From positions 1 to 64,000 of the forward strand of contig MWER01000004.1 in assembly GCA_002071175.1 (NCBI GenBank): a stretch of 64,000 nt of DNA, given 5' to 3'. The translations under genes and the position numbers were made by a program. Source of the stretch: Bacteroidetes bacterium ADurb.Bin037 (GTDB lineage Bacteria; Bacteroidota; Bacteroidia; Bacteroidales; UBA932). Under the pieces are notes generated by a model. That model did no database searches and had not been told where the DNA came from. It was given only the letters and a program-made list of their open reading frames with translations. Shown piece by piece: positions 7,384-17,900 of this stretch; position 1 is the stretch's first letter; each line of letters opens with the position of its first letter.

Positions 7384-8430
7384 ATGCCAAGAACAAATTT
7401 CCAAGACCTTCTTGATGCAGGCGTACATTTTGGCCACTTAAAACGTAAGTGGAACCCTAAAATGGCTCCCTATATTTTCATGGAGAAAAACGGGATCCAT
7501 ATCATAGATCTGCATAAGACCATCGTTAAAATAGATCAGGCAGCAAATGTTGCAAAACAATTTGCCAAGGCTGGCAGAAAGATATTATTTGTTGCCACCA
7601 AAAAACAGGCCAAAGATATTGTGGCAGAAGCCGCCAAGTCAGTCAATATGCCCTATGTTACAGAACGTTGGCCGGGAGGTATGTTAACCAACTTCCCAAC
7701 TATACGTAAAGCCGTCAAAAAGATGAACACCATTGACAAAATGATGTCTGACGGCACATTTGAAACCCTTGCAAAACGCGAACGCCTTCAGGTTACCCGC
7801 CAACGTGCCAAACTCGAGAAAAATCTGGGGTCCATAGCTGACCTGAACCGTTTACCAGCTGCCCTTTTTATAGTAGATATACAAAAAGAGGTCAATGCCG
7901 TAAGGGAAGCATCTCGTTTGAATATTCCGATAATTGCCATGGTTGATACATGTTGCGATCCCACTCCCATCGATTATGTGATTCCGGCAAATGACGATGC
8001 AGCTAAATCAATTGCCCTTATTATTGAAGTCATCTGTCAGGCCATTAACGAAGGTCTTGAAGAACGCAAGCTCGAAAAGGATAAAGAGATTATAGTGGAG
8101 TCTTCGGAGGAAAAAAGTGAAATACTTCCTGTCAGACGTACCCGTGCACGCAGGCAAAGGGTAGCAGATGAGGATAAAACCCCGGCTAATAAAGAAGAGG
8201 AAACTCCCGCCAAGGAAGAGAAAACTCCTGCCAAAAAGGAAGAAGCTGCTGTAAAAGAGACTCCCGCCAAGGAAGAGAAGACTCCTGCTAAAGAGAAAGC
8301 CGCTGCAGTAGAAGAAGTTCCAGTCAAGGAAGAAAAAACTCCTGCCAAAAAGGAAGAAGCTGCTGTAAAAGAAACTCCCGTCAAGGAAGAGGCTCCCGTA
8401 AGTGAAACAGAAGATAAACAACCTGAATAA
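7384..8430 (+). CDS. rpsB: 30S ribosomal protein S2 with long low-complexity C-terminal tail
   Basis: S2 joins the small subunit late and bridges its head and platform with S1. Residues 1 to about 225 form a normal S2 (FGHLKRKWNPKMAPYIF near the start, then VTERWPGGMLTNFPTI, RLPAALFIVDI and IPIIAMVDTCCDP). The remaining 120 or so residues are unusual: a basic VRRTRARRQR linker followed by Lys-Glu-Ala-Pro-Thr repeats of the TPAKEEK kind. Other Bacteroidota S2 proteins, as I recall, are roughly 250-280 residues, so this one is extended at 348. The tail is encoded by a recent DNA duplication. tsf follows after 10 nt. Confidence 0.96.
   Translation: MPRTNFQDLLDAGVHFGHLKRKWNPKMAPYIFMEKNGIHIIDLHKTIVKIDQAANVAKQFAKAGRKILFVATKKQAKDIVAEAAKSVNMPYVTERWPGGMLTNFPTIRKAVKKMNTIDKMMSDGTFETLAKRERLQVTRQRAKLEKNLGSIADLNRLPAALFIVDIQKEVNAVREASRLNIPIIAMVDTCCDPTPIDYVIPANDDAAKSIALIIEVICQAINEGLEERKLEKDKEIIVESSEEKSEILPVRRTRARRQRVADEDKTPANKEEETPAKEEKTPAKKEEAAVKETPAKEEKTPAKEKAAAVEEVPVKEEKTPAKKEEAAVKETPVKEEAPVSETEDKQPE
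8221..8391 (+). repeat. Direct 57-nt repeat (114-nt period) inside rpsB tail
   Basis: Positions 8221-8277 and 8335-8391 are 57 nt long and differ at only two bases, with a diverged copy of the same theme between them. The period of 114 nt equals 38 codons, so expansion or contraction keeps the frame. It encodes the TPAKKEEAAVKETP type of unit. The near-identity at synonymous sites points to recent duplication. Confidence 0.85.
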
Positions 8431-8440
8431 GAGAATATAT

Positions 8441-9265
8441 ATGGAAATCAAAGCAGTTGATGTTGCAAAACTCCGTAAAATGACCGGTGCCGGCATGATG
8501 GATTGCAAGAATGCCCTTGTAGAAGCCAACGGAGATTTTGAACGTGCACAGGAAATCATAAGAGAAAAGGGAAAACTGGTTGCCGCCAAACGCGCCGACC
8601 GTGAAACCACAGAAGGATCAGTAATAGCAATAACAAACCAGAAGAAAGATCGTGGAATCCTGGTGTGTCTGGGATGTGAGACCGACTTTGTGGCAAAGAA
8701 TAGCGAGTTTCAGGAACTGGCCTTGGGTATTGCCCGCACAGCCCTGGAAAATATGCCCGATTCATTGGAAGAATTGCTCCAACTCTCCTACGAAGAAAAC
8801 ACTATAGCAGAAGCCGTGACACTACAAACGGGAAAAAGCGGTGAAAAACATGCTGTACCTTTCTATAACAAATTGGAAGCACCTTTTGTTGCCTCATATA
8901 TACACATGAACAACAAAGTGGCCACCATAGTAGGTTTTAACAAGCCCATCCCGGCAGAAGCAGGTAAGGAAATCGCCATGCAAATTACGGCAATGTCTCC
9001 CGTATCCGTGAACCGGGATTCCTGTCCTAAAGAAATTATTGAGAAAGAATTGCACATTTACCGTGAGCAGATCCGCATGGAAGGCAAACCGGAAGAAATG
9101 GTAGAAAAGATCGCCATGGGCAAACTCAATAAATTCTTCAAGGAATTTACTCTGGAAGACCAGGTGTTCGTAAAGGACGGCAAGATCACGGTAAAAGAAT
9201 ACCTTAAGACCGTCGATCCCCAGGTAAAAGTTACCGGATTCTTCCGTTATTCACTAAACGACTAA
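8441..9265 (+). CDS. tsf: Elongation factor Ts
   Basis: EF-Ts exchanges GDP for GTP on EF-Tu. The start ATG at 8441 is chosen because MEIKAVDVAKLRKMTGAGMM is the canonical N terminus; an in-frame start 39 nt upstream lies inside rpsB. The 274-residue protein has the UBA-like domain with TGAGMMDCKNAL, the contact motif for EF-Tu, and the CETDFVAKN motif of the core. It is cotranscribed with rpsB, the usual pairing, and is followed by a strong terminator. Confidence 0.97.
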   Translation: MEIKAVDVAKLRKMTGAGMMDCKNALVEANGDFERAQEIIREKGKLVAAKRADRETTEGSVIAITNQKKDRGILVCLGCETDFVAKNSEFQELALGIARTALENMPDSLEELLQLSYEENTIAEAVTLQTGKSGEKHAVPFYNKLEAPFVASYIHMNNKVATIVGFNKPIPAEAGKEIAMQITAMSPVSVNRDSCPKEIIEKELHIYREQIRMEGKPEEMVEKIAMGKLNKFFKEFTLEDQVFVKDGKITVKEYLKTVDPQVKVTGFFRYSLND

Positions 9266-9332
9266 GACCGACGAGCGAACTTCACCGCGTCAGCCCTCCT
9301 TCGAAAGAACTCCGGGTAATAGATACAAAAAA

Positions 9333-9366
9333 GGGTGACTATTATTTTAGTCACCCTCTTTTTTTT
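9333..9366. terminator. Bidirectional terminator between tsf and the susD gene
   Basis: GGGTGACTA and TAGTCACCC form a 9-bp stem around a short AT loop (9333-9356). A T-run follows on the plus strand (about 9357-9367) and an A-run precedes it, so it can work for tsf on plus and for the susD-like gene on minus. Confidence 0.85.
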
Positions 9367-9375
9367 GTTCAAGAT

Positions 9376-11298
9376 CTACCAGCCGGGATTCTGGGTAATT
9401 GTGTACCCTTTATCCTTATACATTTCAATTACGTCGGTACATATGGGCTGCAGGTAGTTCCTGACTGTAAAAGCGTCACGGTTCTGAACACCCTGAGGTA
9501 TGTAGAACCCTACCATATCGGCTTGATTGCTTCCGTTATACGCCACAACTGTCCCGTCTGGTTTCATTACTTTCAATGCCTTGGCATCTCCCTGGTCGAT
9601 CTGTTTTCCTGGAATCAGATAATTGAAATTGATATCATTCCCGGATTGAGTCGTATTGAAATCACACCAGGTTCCCAGTAACAGATCGGGATTGGTTGAA
9701 CCGTTCATCAATTCCAGTTTTCCCCATCTGCGAATATCCAGAATACGATTGTTCTCGAACACGAATTCCATCCGACGTTCACGGCGGATCTCCCACAGCA
9801 GGGGATCGTTGACAATACCGGCAAGTGTATTGGCCTCAGCGGATGATGTGCGTGCCGGATCGTTGGGAATGTCGCCTAACATTAGCGGAGCCGTTTTCTT
9901 AACTCCTTCGGCAATGGCATGTTCATCCAGGGGCCGGCTACGTATGGCATTAATGGATTTGTCCAGATCACTTTGGGTAACGGCAGGTCCTCCATAGGAT
10001 AGAGCCAGTTCCTGTTTGGCCTCTATCCAGTTTAGAACCACTTCTGCCAAACGAACCACGGGGAAGCCGTTCGTATTGGTCATGGATGCATATTTTGCGG
10101 GCCTGGGAGCGGAAACATTGTCAAAAGAATAAGTTACTCCTTCCCTGTCAATGAATTTGCAGACATACAGCAGTGTGGCCGATGACTGTAAAGGAGCTCC
10201 CCAGAATGTGGCCTCAAAACGCGGGTCACGGGTAACAGCCATGTTTTTCAGTTCAAAGTTGTCGGCATCCGCAACCGTTGAGTTCTGCCAGGGTTTTCCA
10301 TCATTACATATGAATGCTTTGGCAAGGGCCAGGTTGGCTGCAGGGCCTTGAGATTCGGCAAGGTTTGAATAAGAAGCTATACAGTGTGTTGTCGAAAGTT
10401 CCGCACTATATTGCCTGTACAGGAGGGTCTCTTTCCCTACCTTATTGTCAGAGCCGAACAGAGAACGGAAATCGGTGTCGAAAGCATATAAGCCTGAATT
10501 AATTACTAAATCACCTGCCGAAACGACCAAGCCAAGGAATTTCTTTGCCAGTTCGTTAGTTCCCGATCCCTGATGATACTTGTACCAGGTCCCTTCAAAG
10601 AGCATATAACGGGAAGCAAGTGCTGCCGCTATATATTTGTTTATATAGTTTTCTCCGTCATTGGCCCTGATATTTTCAATGGCATAAACGAAATCTTCAT
10701 AGACCTTGTTCATAACGGTTGTCCTGGGATCCCTGTCTTTGTATTGTTCGTCCATATCGGTATCACTGACTGGTTTGTCGTAGTAGGGAACAGCGCCGAA
10801 TGACTGCACCAGGCGACTGTATTCCATACCCCTGAAAAGCCTGGCAACACCGTTCCAATGGTTATACTCTTCGTTTGTCAGATAGCCGTTCTCCTTCATA
10901 GTTTCCAGGCGATCGATCAGTGTATTCCATTTCCGGACCCATCCAAAATTCCAGGCAGAAGCCCCGCTTTGAGTGAGCCAATAAATGGTGGTCGCCGATT
11001 CCGATCGGTACCAATTGTCTGCAGGCACGGCTGCCAAAAATGAAGCTTGTTTGCCCGCGGAAGTCATATCGTCGTTGAAATTCGCGCCCCTGTAAGGAAC
11101 GTATGAAGTACCCCATGATCTGTCGTATCCGTTGAAATAATTGGGATAACCTCCATTCACAAACAGACGTACATTGGACTCGTTGGTCCAGTAGTTTGAA
11201 TCGTCCATAGCCGTCTTCTGGGGACGATCCAGAAAGTCGCTACACCCCGCCAGGGTGAAAGCAGCTAATAAACTTAAGATTAATATTTTTTTATTCAT
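9376..11298 (-). CDS. SusD/RagB-family nutrient-binding lipoprotein (pair 1)
   Basis: SusD proteins are surface lipoproteins that form the lid of a SusC TonB-dependent transporter and capture glycans or peptides. The 640-residue product has a lipobox (LAGC, Cys19) followed by SDFLDRPQKT, the typical mature start. The TPR-rich helical body includes FVYAIENIRAN and RLAEVVLNWIEAKQEL (a conserved SusD helix), then a late WEIRRERRMEFVFE region and RRWGKLELM. It lies 11 nt after the partner SusC gene. No catabolic enzyme lies next to it, so the ligand is unknown. Confidence 0.93.
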   Translation of the reverse strand: MNKKILILSLLAAFTLAGCSDFLDRPQKTAMDDSNYWTNESNVRLFVNGGYPNYFNGYDRSWGTSYVPYRGANFNDDMTSAGKQASFLAAVPADNWYRSESATTIYWLTQSGASAWNFGWVRKWNTLIDRLETMKENGYLTNEEYNHWNGVARLFRGMEYSRLVQSFGAVPYYDKPVSDTDMDEQYKDRDPRTTVMNKVYEDFVYAIENIRANDGENYINKYIAAALASRYMLFEGTWYKYHQGSGTNELAKKFLGLVVSAGDLVINSGLYAFDTDFRSLFGSDNKVGKETLLYRQYSAELSTTHCIASYSNLAESQGPAANLALAKAFICNDGKPWQNSTVADADNFELKNMAVTRDPRFEATFWGAPLQSSATLLYVCKFIDREGVTYSFDNVSAPRPAKYASMTNTNGFPVVRLAEVVLNWIEAKQELALSYGGPAVTQSDLDKSINAIRSRPLDEHAIAEGVKKTAPLMLGDIPNDPARTSSAEANTLAGIVNDPLLWEIRRERRMEFVFENNRILDIRRWGKLELMNGSTNPDLLLGTWCDFNTTQSGNDINFNYLIPGKQIDQGDAKALKVMKPDGTVVAYNGSNQADMVGFYIPQGVQNRDAFTVRNYLQPICTDVIEMYKDKGYTITQNPGW

Positions 11299-11309
11299 TG
11301 TGTCTGGTT

Positions 11310-14300
11310 TTAGAAAGTTAACTGAAGACCGACAGATGCGCTCTTAAAGGCAGGAGCGCCTACACCTGTACGGGAAGAGTTGTAGTTGCTCGTATTAAGA
11401 TAGGAGTACCCTGCAATTTCTTCCGGGTCTATGGGCAAACCGCGAAGGTGATCGAACGTAAGGAAGTTTTCCAGAGATACGTAAATACGTACATTGTTGA
11501 TCAAAGCCTTCCGGGTCAGATGTCTGGGAATGGAGTAACCTATGGTCAGGTTCTTCATCCTCAGATAAGCCATATTCAGCAGATACCTGTCTGACACCTG
11601 CATATTGTTACCGGTACTGCTAGCTCCCAAGTTGTAGGCACGGGGATAGAATGCATCGTAATTGCTGGCAATCACATTGCCGCTACCGTCTAAGGTTTCA
11701 TACCAGAAATCCTGGGCTATGACTTTAGACATGGCACCGTCGGAAGAGTTAAATCCAGGAATGGCAAGAGGGCTGGCTCCCCACATTTCACGTTTGCCGA
11801 CACCCTGGAAGAAAATAGAGAAATCAAATCCCTTGTAATCTAAGCCAAAACGGAAACTATATTCGTAACGGGGAGTCGTGTTCCCGATCACGGTCAAGTC
11901 TCCGTGATCATCTATCAGCTGGCTTCCGTTGTTTATAACGCCGTCTCCGTTAAGGTCCTTAAATTTAACGTCACCGGGGCCAAATCTGAAATTGGAGCTT
12001 GTCTGCAACTTACCTTGTGTAGGTGCGTTAGGATCTGCCAATTTGTTAATGGTGTATCCGTCTGAACTTCTTACGGTCACAAGCTTTCCGTTCTCGTATA
12101 CGAAATCATCTTTCTGATACAATCTATCAACACGATAACCCCATATTTCACCATAGATTTTGCCTTCATACCAGGCGTTGATGCTCTTCGTACTACCATA
12201 TTTTGTAATACGTGTAACGGCATCGAACAAAGTGGCACTGGCCGTGATACGAAGTCCGTTGCTAAACTGGTGTCCGAAATTCAGGTAAATTTCCCATCCG
12301 TTTGTCCTCAAAGATCCGAAATTACCCTTGGGAGCCGTAGTCCCGAATGTATAGGAGAAACCTTCCCCGGGAACGATCATGTTTTTGGTATCTCTTTGAT
12401 ACCATTCAAATGAAGCGTTCAATTTGCCGTTAAACAGACCGATATCGATTCCCGCATTGAGTGTAACGACATCCTGCCATGTGATAATGGAAGACACAGC
12501 AGCCGGCGTCCCGAAATAGGTATCTCTTGCTCCCGCGTGGAGCCAATAAGAGTTGGCTCCTCCCATGGTGGGAACATACAAGGCATTGCTAACAGACTGG
12601 TCACCGATAGATCCCCAGGATCCGCGCAATTTCAGGCTCGACAGGATAGGTTTGGCAAACCTCATCCAGGGCTCTTCCATCAGCCTCCATCCGAATGAGA
12701 AAGAAGGATACCAGCGCCATTGAAGGTCTTTGGGGAATTTAGACGTTCCGTCATAACGAATGTTTGCTTCAAGAAGATATCTTTCCTTAAAGTTATAGTT
12801 GATACGTCCAAAGAAACCAAGCTGTGAATCCCAGCGGGAATCACCGCCTGATGTCTGGGTCCCGGAAGCCAGGTCAAACTGCGGATTGGAATAATCCAGC
12901 AATTGGAGTTTCTGGGACCATGAATAATTGTAATCATAAGTCACAGCGTTCATACCTACCATAAAGTTGAACATGTGTGCATCGTTTATGTTCAGATCAT
13001 ATGTGGAAGTCATGTTTAACGTGCTGCGGGCACGGTTGGCTGCAGACCTGTATATATGGTCCGGATTGGATCCCGGAGCCGTATATCTTGAATAGTTGAG
13101 CATATAAGCCGGAATAGAAGCACCCAGGAGATTATACTCGTTCCATTCGTTGTCCCTGTATACCCGTGATCCGTCCTCATTTTTCAAGGGAACGGCGGCA
13201 ACCCAGGTATTTCCGGCCATAAAACTGGTTCCGGGGTGAAGCCGTATGGATTCCTGATTGGAATAAGTATAGTCCAGATTAATATTCCAGTCTTTCACCG
13301 GGGTCAATGTCAATCCTGCGTTGACACTGGTAAAGTTTTCGGTATTGGAGGCCGTATTGGCAAAGGCCGTTTCATATGTGGCATTGCGCAACGGATTACC
13401 GCTTTCATCAGTTTCTGCCATAGGGAAGGTCGGTCCCCATCTGTACATATAATACCAAATATCTGCAGTTGTTGAAGCAGTGGCATAGGCCCACCGTTTT
13501 TGCATCTTGGAATACATCAGACCGGCACGTACCGATAGAATTTTGTTGATTTGGGTACTGACCCTTGCCGACGCATTCCAACGTTGGAAGTCATCATGTT
13601 TGGCCGTTTTCATCATACCGCTTTGATCAAGGTATCCCAACCCGATATTAAAGTCGGTCTTTCCGGATTTCCCGTTGACAGATATATTGTGACTTTGGGT
13701 AGGAGCCCATTCCTTGATCAGGTAATCGTAAGGATCATAAGTTCTGATACCTATCTTACGATTGCTGGCATCTACATACCAGTCACGGCCATAAGTCATG
13801 GGGTCATAGGGATCAAGAGTGCTTCCGTATTTCTTGTCCCAGGCAACTGCAGCATTGTACCCTGCCCTGTCAATCAGCCAGAAAGCTCCTACAGGCGTCA
13901 TGGTACCAATACGTTCAGCGGCCTCAACCGTATAGTGTAAAGCATCTACACCTGCCATTTCATATTTTTTGGACATGTTCTGGAATGACAGATTCCCCGA
14001 ATAGTTTACACTGATACTTTCTGTCCTCGCTCCCTTTTTAGAAGTGATCAAAATTACCCCGAAAGCAGCTTTAGATCCGTAAATGGAGGCAGAAGAGGCA
14101 TCTTTCAACACGGAGATCGATTCAATATCGTCCGGATTGACCAGCTGTATACTGGGGATCTCAACGTGGTCCATCAATATCAGGGGGGCTGTAGATCCTT
14201 CGGCTGAACCGACATGACCACGTATCTTTATTAAAGCATCGGAGCCTACTTCACCGCTACCTACCTGGATCGTAAGACCAGGCGTGGAACCTTGTAGCGC

Positions 14301-14717
14301 ACGGCCCACGTCTGCTATAGGACGTGATGTCAATGCCTCCCCAACGTTAACAGAAGATACGGCTCCCGTCAGATTCGCTTTTTTCTGAGTACCGAATCCT
14401 ACAACAACGACATCTTCCAGAGTAATGACATCTTCCTCCATAACAACGTTAATCCTGGCTCTGCCATTGACAGGTACTTCAATGGTCTTATAACCAAGAG
14501 AGGAAAAAGTGAGTGACGCAGTAGACGGTGCCTTGATGGAATAATTACCATTCAGATCCGTAGTAGCGGATGTCATCGTCCCCTGCACAACAACCGTAAC
14601 CCCAACTACGGGACCGGTCTTATCCGAAACATTACCGCTCACGGTAATGTCCTGCGCATTTGCATACACTGCTGTCAGCAGGATGCAAACCATAAGGAAT
14701 GTTTTTCGTAAAAGCAT
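11310..14717 (-). CDS. SusC/RagA-family TonB-dependent transporter (pair 1)
   Basis: This outer-membrane beta-barrel imports a SusD-bound ligand using TonB energy. The 1135-residue protein has a signal peptide ending in ANAQ, then a carboxypeptidase-D-like domain (GNVSDKTGPVVGVTVVVQGT, about 28-110), a TonB-box-like region (LEDVVVVGFGTQKKANLTG), a plug domain (about 115-235, with DIESISVLKDASSASIYGSKA) and the barrel, ending in a terminal aromatic (SVGLQLTF). It is the first gene of a SusC-SusD operon. It lies 278 nt from a divergent SusC gene. No ECF sigma or anti-sigma gene accompanies it. Confidence 0.95.
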   Translation of the reverse strand: MLLRKTFLMVCILLTAVYANAQDITVSGNVSDKTGPVVGVTVVVQGTMTSATTDLNGNYSIKAPSTASLTFSSLGYKTIEVPVNGRARINVVMEEDVITLEDVVVVGFGTQKKANLTGAVSSVNVGEALTSRPIADVGRALQGSTPGLTIQVGSGEVGSDALIKIRGHVGSAEGSTAPLILMDHVEIPSIQLVNPDDIESISVLKDASSASIYGSKAAFGVILITSKKGARTESISVNYSGNLSFQNMSKKYEMAGVDALHYTVEAAERIGTMTPVGAFWLIDRAGYNAAVAWDKKYGSTLDPYDPMTYGRDWYVDASNRKIGIRTYDPYDYLIKEWAPTQSHNISVNGKSGKTDFNIGLGYLDQSGMMKTAKHDDFQRWNASARVSTQINKILSVRAGLMYSKMQKRWAYATASTTADIWYYMYRWGPTFPMAETDESGNPLRNATYETAFANTASNTENFTSVNAGLTLTPVKDWNINLDYTYSNQESIRLHPGTSFMAGNTWVAAVPLKNEDGSRVYRDNEWNEYNLLGASIPAYMLNYSRYTAPGSNPDHIYRSAANRARSTLNMTSTYDLNINDAHMFNFMVGMNAVTYDYNYSWSQKLQLLDYSNPQFDLASGTQTSGGDSRWDSQLGFFGRINYNFKERYLLEANIRYDGTSKFPKDLQWRWYPSFSFGWRLMEEPWMRFAKPILSSLKLRGSWGSIGDQSVSNALYVPTMGGANSYWLHAGARDTYFGTPAAVSSIITWQDVVTLNAGIDIGLFNGKLNASFEWYQRDTKNMIVPGEGFSYTFGTTAPKGNFGSLRTNGWEIYLNFGHQFSNGLRITASATLFDAVTRITKYGSTKSINAWYEGKIYGEIWGYRVDRLYQKDDFVYENGKLVTVRSSDGYTINKLADPNAPTQGKLQTSSNFRFGPGDVKFKDLNGDGVINNGSQLIDDHGDLTVIGNTTPRYEYSFRFGLDYKGFDFSIFFQGVGKREMWGASPLAIPGFNSSDGAMSKVIAQDFWYETLDGSGNVIASNYDAFYPRAYNLGASSTGNNMQVSDRYLLNMAYLRMKNLTIGYSIPRHLTRKALINNVRIYVSLENFLTFDHLRGLPIDPEEIAGYSYLNTSNYNSSRTGVGAPAFKSASVGLQLTF

Positions 14718-14926
14718 AGGTTAGTTATTTAGGTTAGATTTAGGTTGGATTTTTTAGTAAATTAGGTAAATATAAGGTTTTTCTGTTTTATTAACTGCTC
14801 AGGACAATAAAAGGTACTTGGAAGAATAAGTTCCAGAGAAATAATTTGTTGGAATTACCAGAAGTATCATTCATGCGAATATAAGAAATTATCCTGCAAA
14901 AAGGAACACTAATAGTTCTTTTTTGT

Positions 14927-14934
14927 TATATTTG
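14927..14934 (+). promoter_or_regulatory. -7 box for the second SusC gene
   Basis: TATATTTG fits TAnnTTTG and would give a leader of about 58 nt before ATG 14996. On the minus strand the divergent SusC has only a near match (TATATTTA, near 14770). Both leaders contain several AACCTAA-like stretches close to the start codon. Confidence 0.5.
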
Positions 14935-14995
14935 GCGATTATTGCACGGCAATAAACAAACCTTAACCAAATTACCCAACCTAATTTAATCACTT

Positions 14996-17900
14996 ATGGA
15001 TGTTTACAGAAAAAACGGTCGCCTGATCTTAACCTGCTTGGCGACTTTGGTTTTTGCACTAATTGCAGGACCTATGTGGGCTCAGAATATAACCGTTACC
15101 GGAAAGGTTTCCGATAATTCCGGTGAACCCATAATAGGTGTTTATGTATTAGTCCAAGGTACTACACGGGGTGTTTCAACAGGCATTGACGGTACCTATT
15201 CCATCAATGCTCCTGCAGACGGAACTTTGTTGTTCTCATTTATGGGATTTGAGAACGTTACCGAACAAATTAACGGACGTTCTGTCATTAACATTACCAT
15301 GTCCCCTGCTTCCGTTGCATTGGAAGAACTGGTCGTAACAGCCTTGGGCATTAAAAAAGATCGTAAAGCACTGGGCTTCTCCGTTACGGAAGTTGGTGCC
15401 GAAGAGTTACTAAGAAACAAGCAAACAAACGTTATTAACTCTCTGGCCGGAAAAGTCGCCGGTGTCAATGTCACCCAATCAGGTGGTTCTGCCGGATCCG
15501 GTTCTACCATTATCATTCGTGGGGGAAACTCCGCCAGTGAAGGACGTGACAACCAACCGCTTTTTGTGGTTGACGGCATCATATATGACAACTCGACGGT
15601 CATCGGCGGGAATTCGGGAACGGACGGTATGACAAAGACGGCATCTACTTTTAGTAACCGTGTAATGGACATCAACCCCGAAGACATTGAGTCCATGTCT
15701 GTTCTAAAAGGAGCAGCTGCCGCTGCTTTGTACGGATCACGTGCCGCAGACGGAGTGATTGTCATTACTACTAAAAAAGGAGCCAACGACGGAACCATTA
15801 CGGTAAACGTAGGTTCCAAATACCTCTATTCCTGGGCCAGATCACTTCCTGAACTTCAAGATGTTTACGGAAGAGGATACTACAACCAGGCCGGCGTATT
15901 CAGCGATTACACCTATAATTCATGGGGCCAGAAGAATACCGGGAAGGTTTATGATAACGTAAGCAGTTTCTTCCGTGGCGGCAATATCTGGGACAATAGT
16001 GTAAGCATATCCGGCGGAAGCAAGAACAACAGCTTCTACTTATCTGCATCTCGTTACGATCAGGAAGGGATTGTTCCTATGACAGGATATGACAAGACGA
16101 CGCTTCGTTTCAACGGAGAACAAAAATACGGGAAACTGACAGTTGGTGCCAATGTGGCCTATTCCATAGCCAACACACAAAAAACCCTTACTACAGGCGG
16201 CCTCTACGGAGGTGGCGGTAACGGTGCCATGACGGCAGTGTACGGATGGGCCCGCAGCGACGATATGACGCATTACCTGAACGAGGACGGCACAAAATAT
16301 CGTATGTTCGCTCAATATCAAGAGCTGGCCGATGACCGTGAAAACCCCTATTGGATCATCAATAAGAACAAATTGTCCGACCAAACACGCCGCTGGACAG
16401 GATCGGTTAGTGCCAATCTGGACGTAACCAACTGGTTTAACATTGTCTACCGCGTAGGTCTTGACACGTATACTTACGATGAATACACATACATTGCTCC
16501 GGGAGGAGCTGTCTCGGACAGATACCAAAATGGACGTTTAGCTAAAAGCGACAGGACTTACCAATACTTATCCTCTAACTTAATGCTGAATTTTCACAAG
16601 ACGTTCGGCAATTTTGACTTCAACCTGCTTTTGGGACAAACATCGGAAGACACCAAGAATATTCGTCAAAACCATTGGGGGTATGATTTCGTAACCGCAG
16701 GTACCATTAGTTTTGCCAATATAGCCAATGAGAATAAGTTCTTTGTCGAATCAACAATGCGTAAACGTCTTATTGGAGTATACGGAGAATTCAGAGCTGC
16801 TTATAAAAACATTGCTTATCTGACCGTTACCGGACGTAATGACTGGTCTTCCACCCTGCCGGTTGAAAACCGCTCGTATTTCTATCCGTCTGTCAGCGGT
16901 AGCTTGGTGTTCACCGAACTTTTCCCAAAGAACAACATCCTGTCTTTCGGAAAGATCCGTGCTTCATGGGCACAGGTAGGTAAAGACGCTTCTGCTTATG
17001 CGACCAACACCTATATGTGGGCTCCCGCCGCTGTCAGCCCCGGCTTTGTAGGTATAGGAAATAGCTGGACACGCGGTAATCCGTTCCTCAAACCCGAGAT
17101 CCAAACCTCCTGGGAAGTAGGATTGGAAGCCCGTTTCTTCGGAGGCAGACTGGGAATTGATTATACCTATTATAATAGCATAACTACCAACCAAATCGCT
17201 TCTCCCCGACTGGGGCAATCGACCGGTTATATCTTTATGTCAATCAACTCTGGTTCCGTATCCAACAAGGGAATGGAGCTGATGATCACAGCTACCCCTG
17301 TTGAAACAAAGAACTTCAGCTGGGATCTGACCCTGAACCTTTCCGGGAACAGGGGAACTCTTGGAGACTTTATGAAAGGAGTCGACCTGTTTTACGTAAC
17401 CGACGTCCAGATTGGCGGCGTTAAAGCGGCTGCCGTTCCCAACGGAGGCTATTTCCTTGGAATCACAGGGGACCGGTGGAGACGGGAAACAGAAATAATA
17501 AAAGACGAAGCAGGCAATGATGTTGAAGTTGAAATCCCTAATGGCCGTTACGTGGTAGATGAAACTACGGGGTTGTACAAAACTACCGGAGTAACTACCA
17601 ACGTGGTGGGTAACCGTGAACCGAGTTTCATTGGCGGTCTTGGGAACACACTTACCTACAAAAACCTGAGCTTCTCCATGTTGATAGATATCCGTAAAGG
17701 CGGAATGATATACAACGGTACGGAATACCTGCTGCTCAACAACGGATTGTCTCCGCAGACCCTGCAACGTGAATCCGTAACTGTGGAAGGAATATCGAGT
17801 GTTACTAAACAACCTGTTTCCTACACCTATAAGACCGGTCAGATATACATTGTGAATGGAGCTGAAAAGAGTGGTGATTACATGATCCAGAGTTACTGGA

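Noticed and set aside
8100-8420. CRISPR-like repeats
   Set aside because: The repeats are in-frame within rpsB, adjacent and of coding character, without unique spacers or cas genes.
8008-8610. 200-residue minus-strand frame opposite rpsB and tsf
   Set aside because: It is a Phe/Ser/Leu-rich mirror of the Lys/Glu repeat tail of S2, not a natural protein.
15196-15819. 207-residue frame antisense to the second SusC gene
   Set aside because: It mirrors the conserved plug domain; no signal, motif or promoter.
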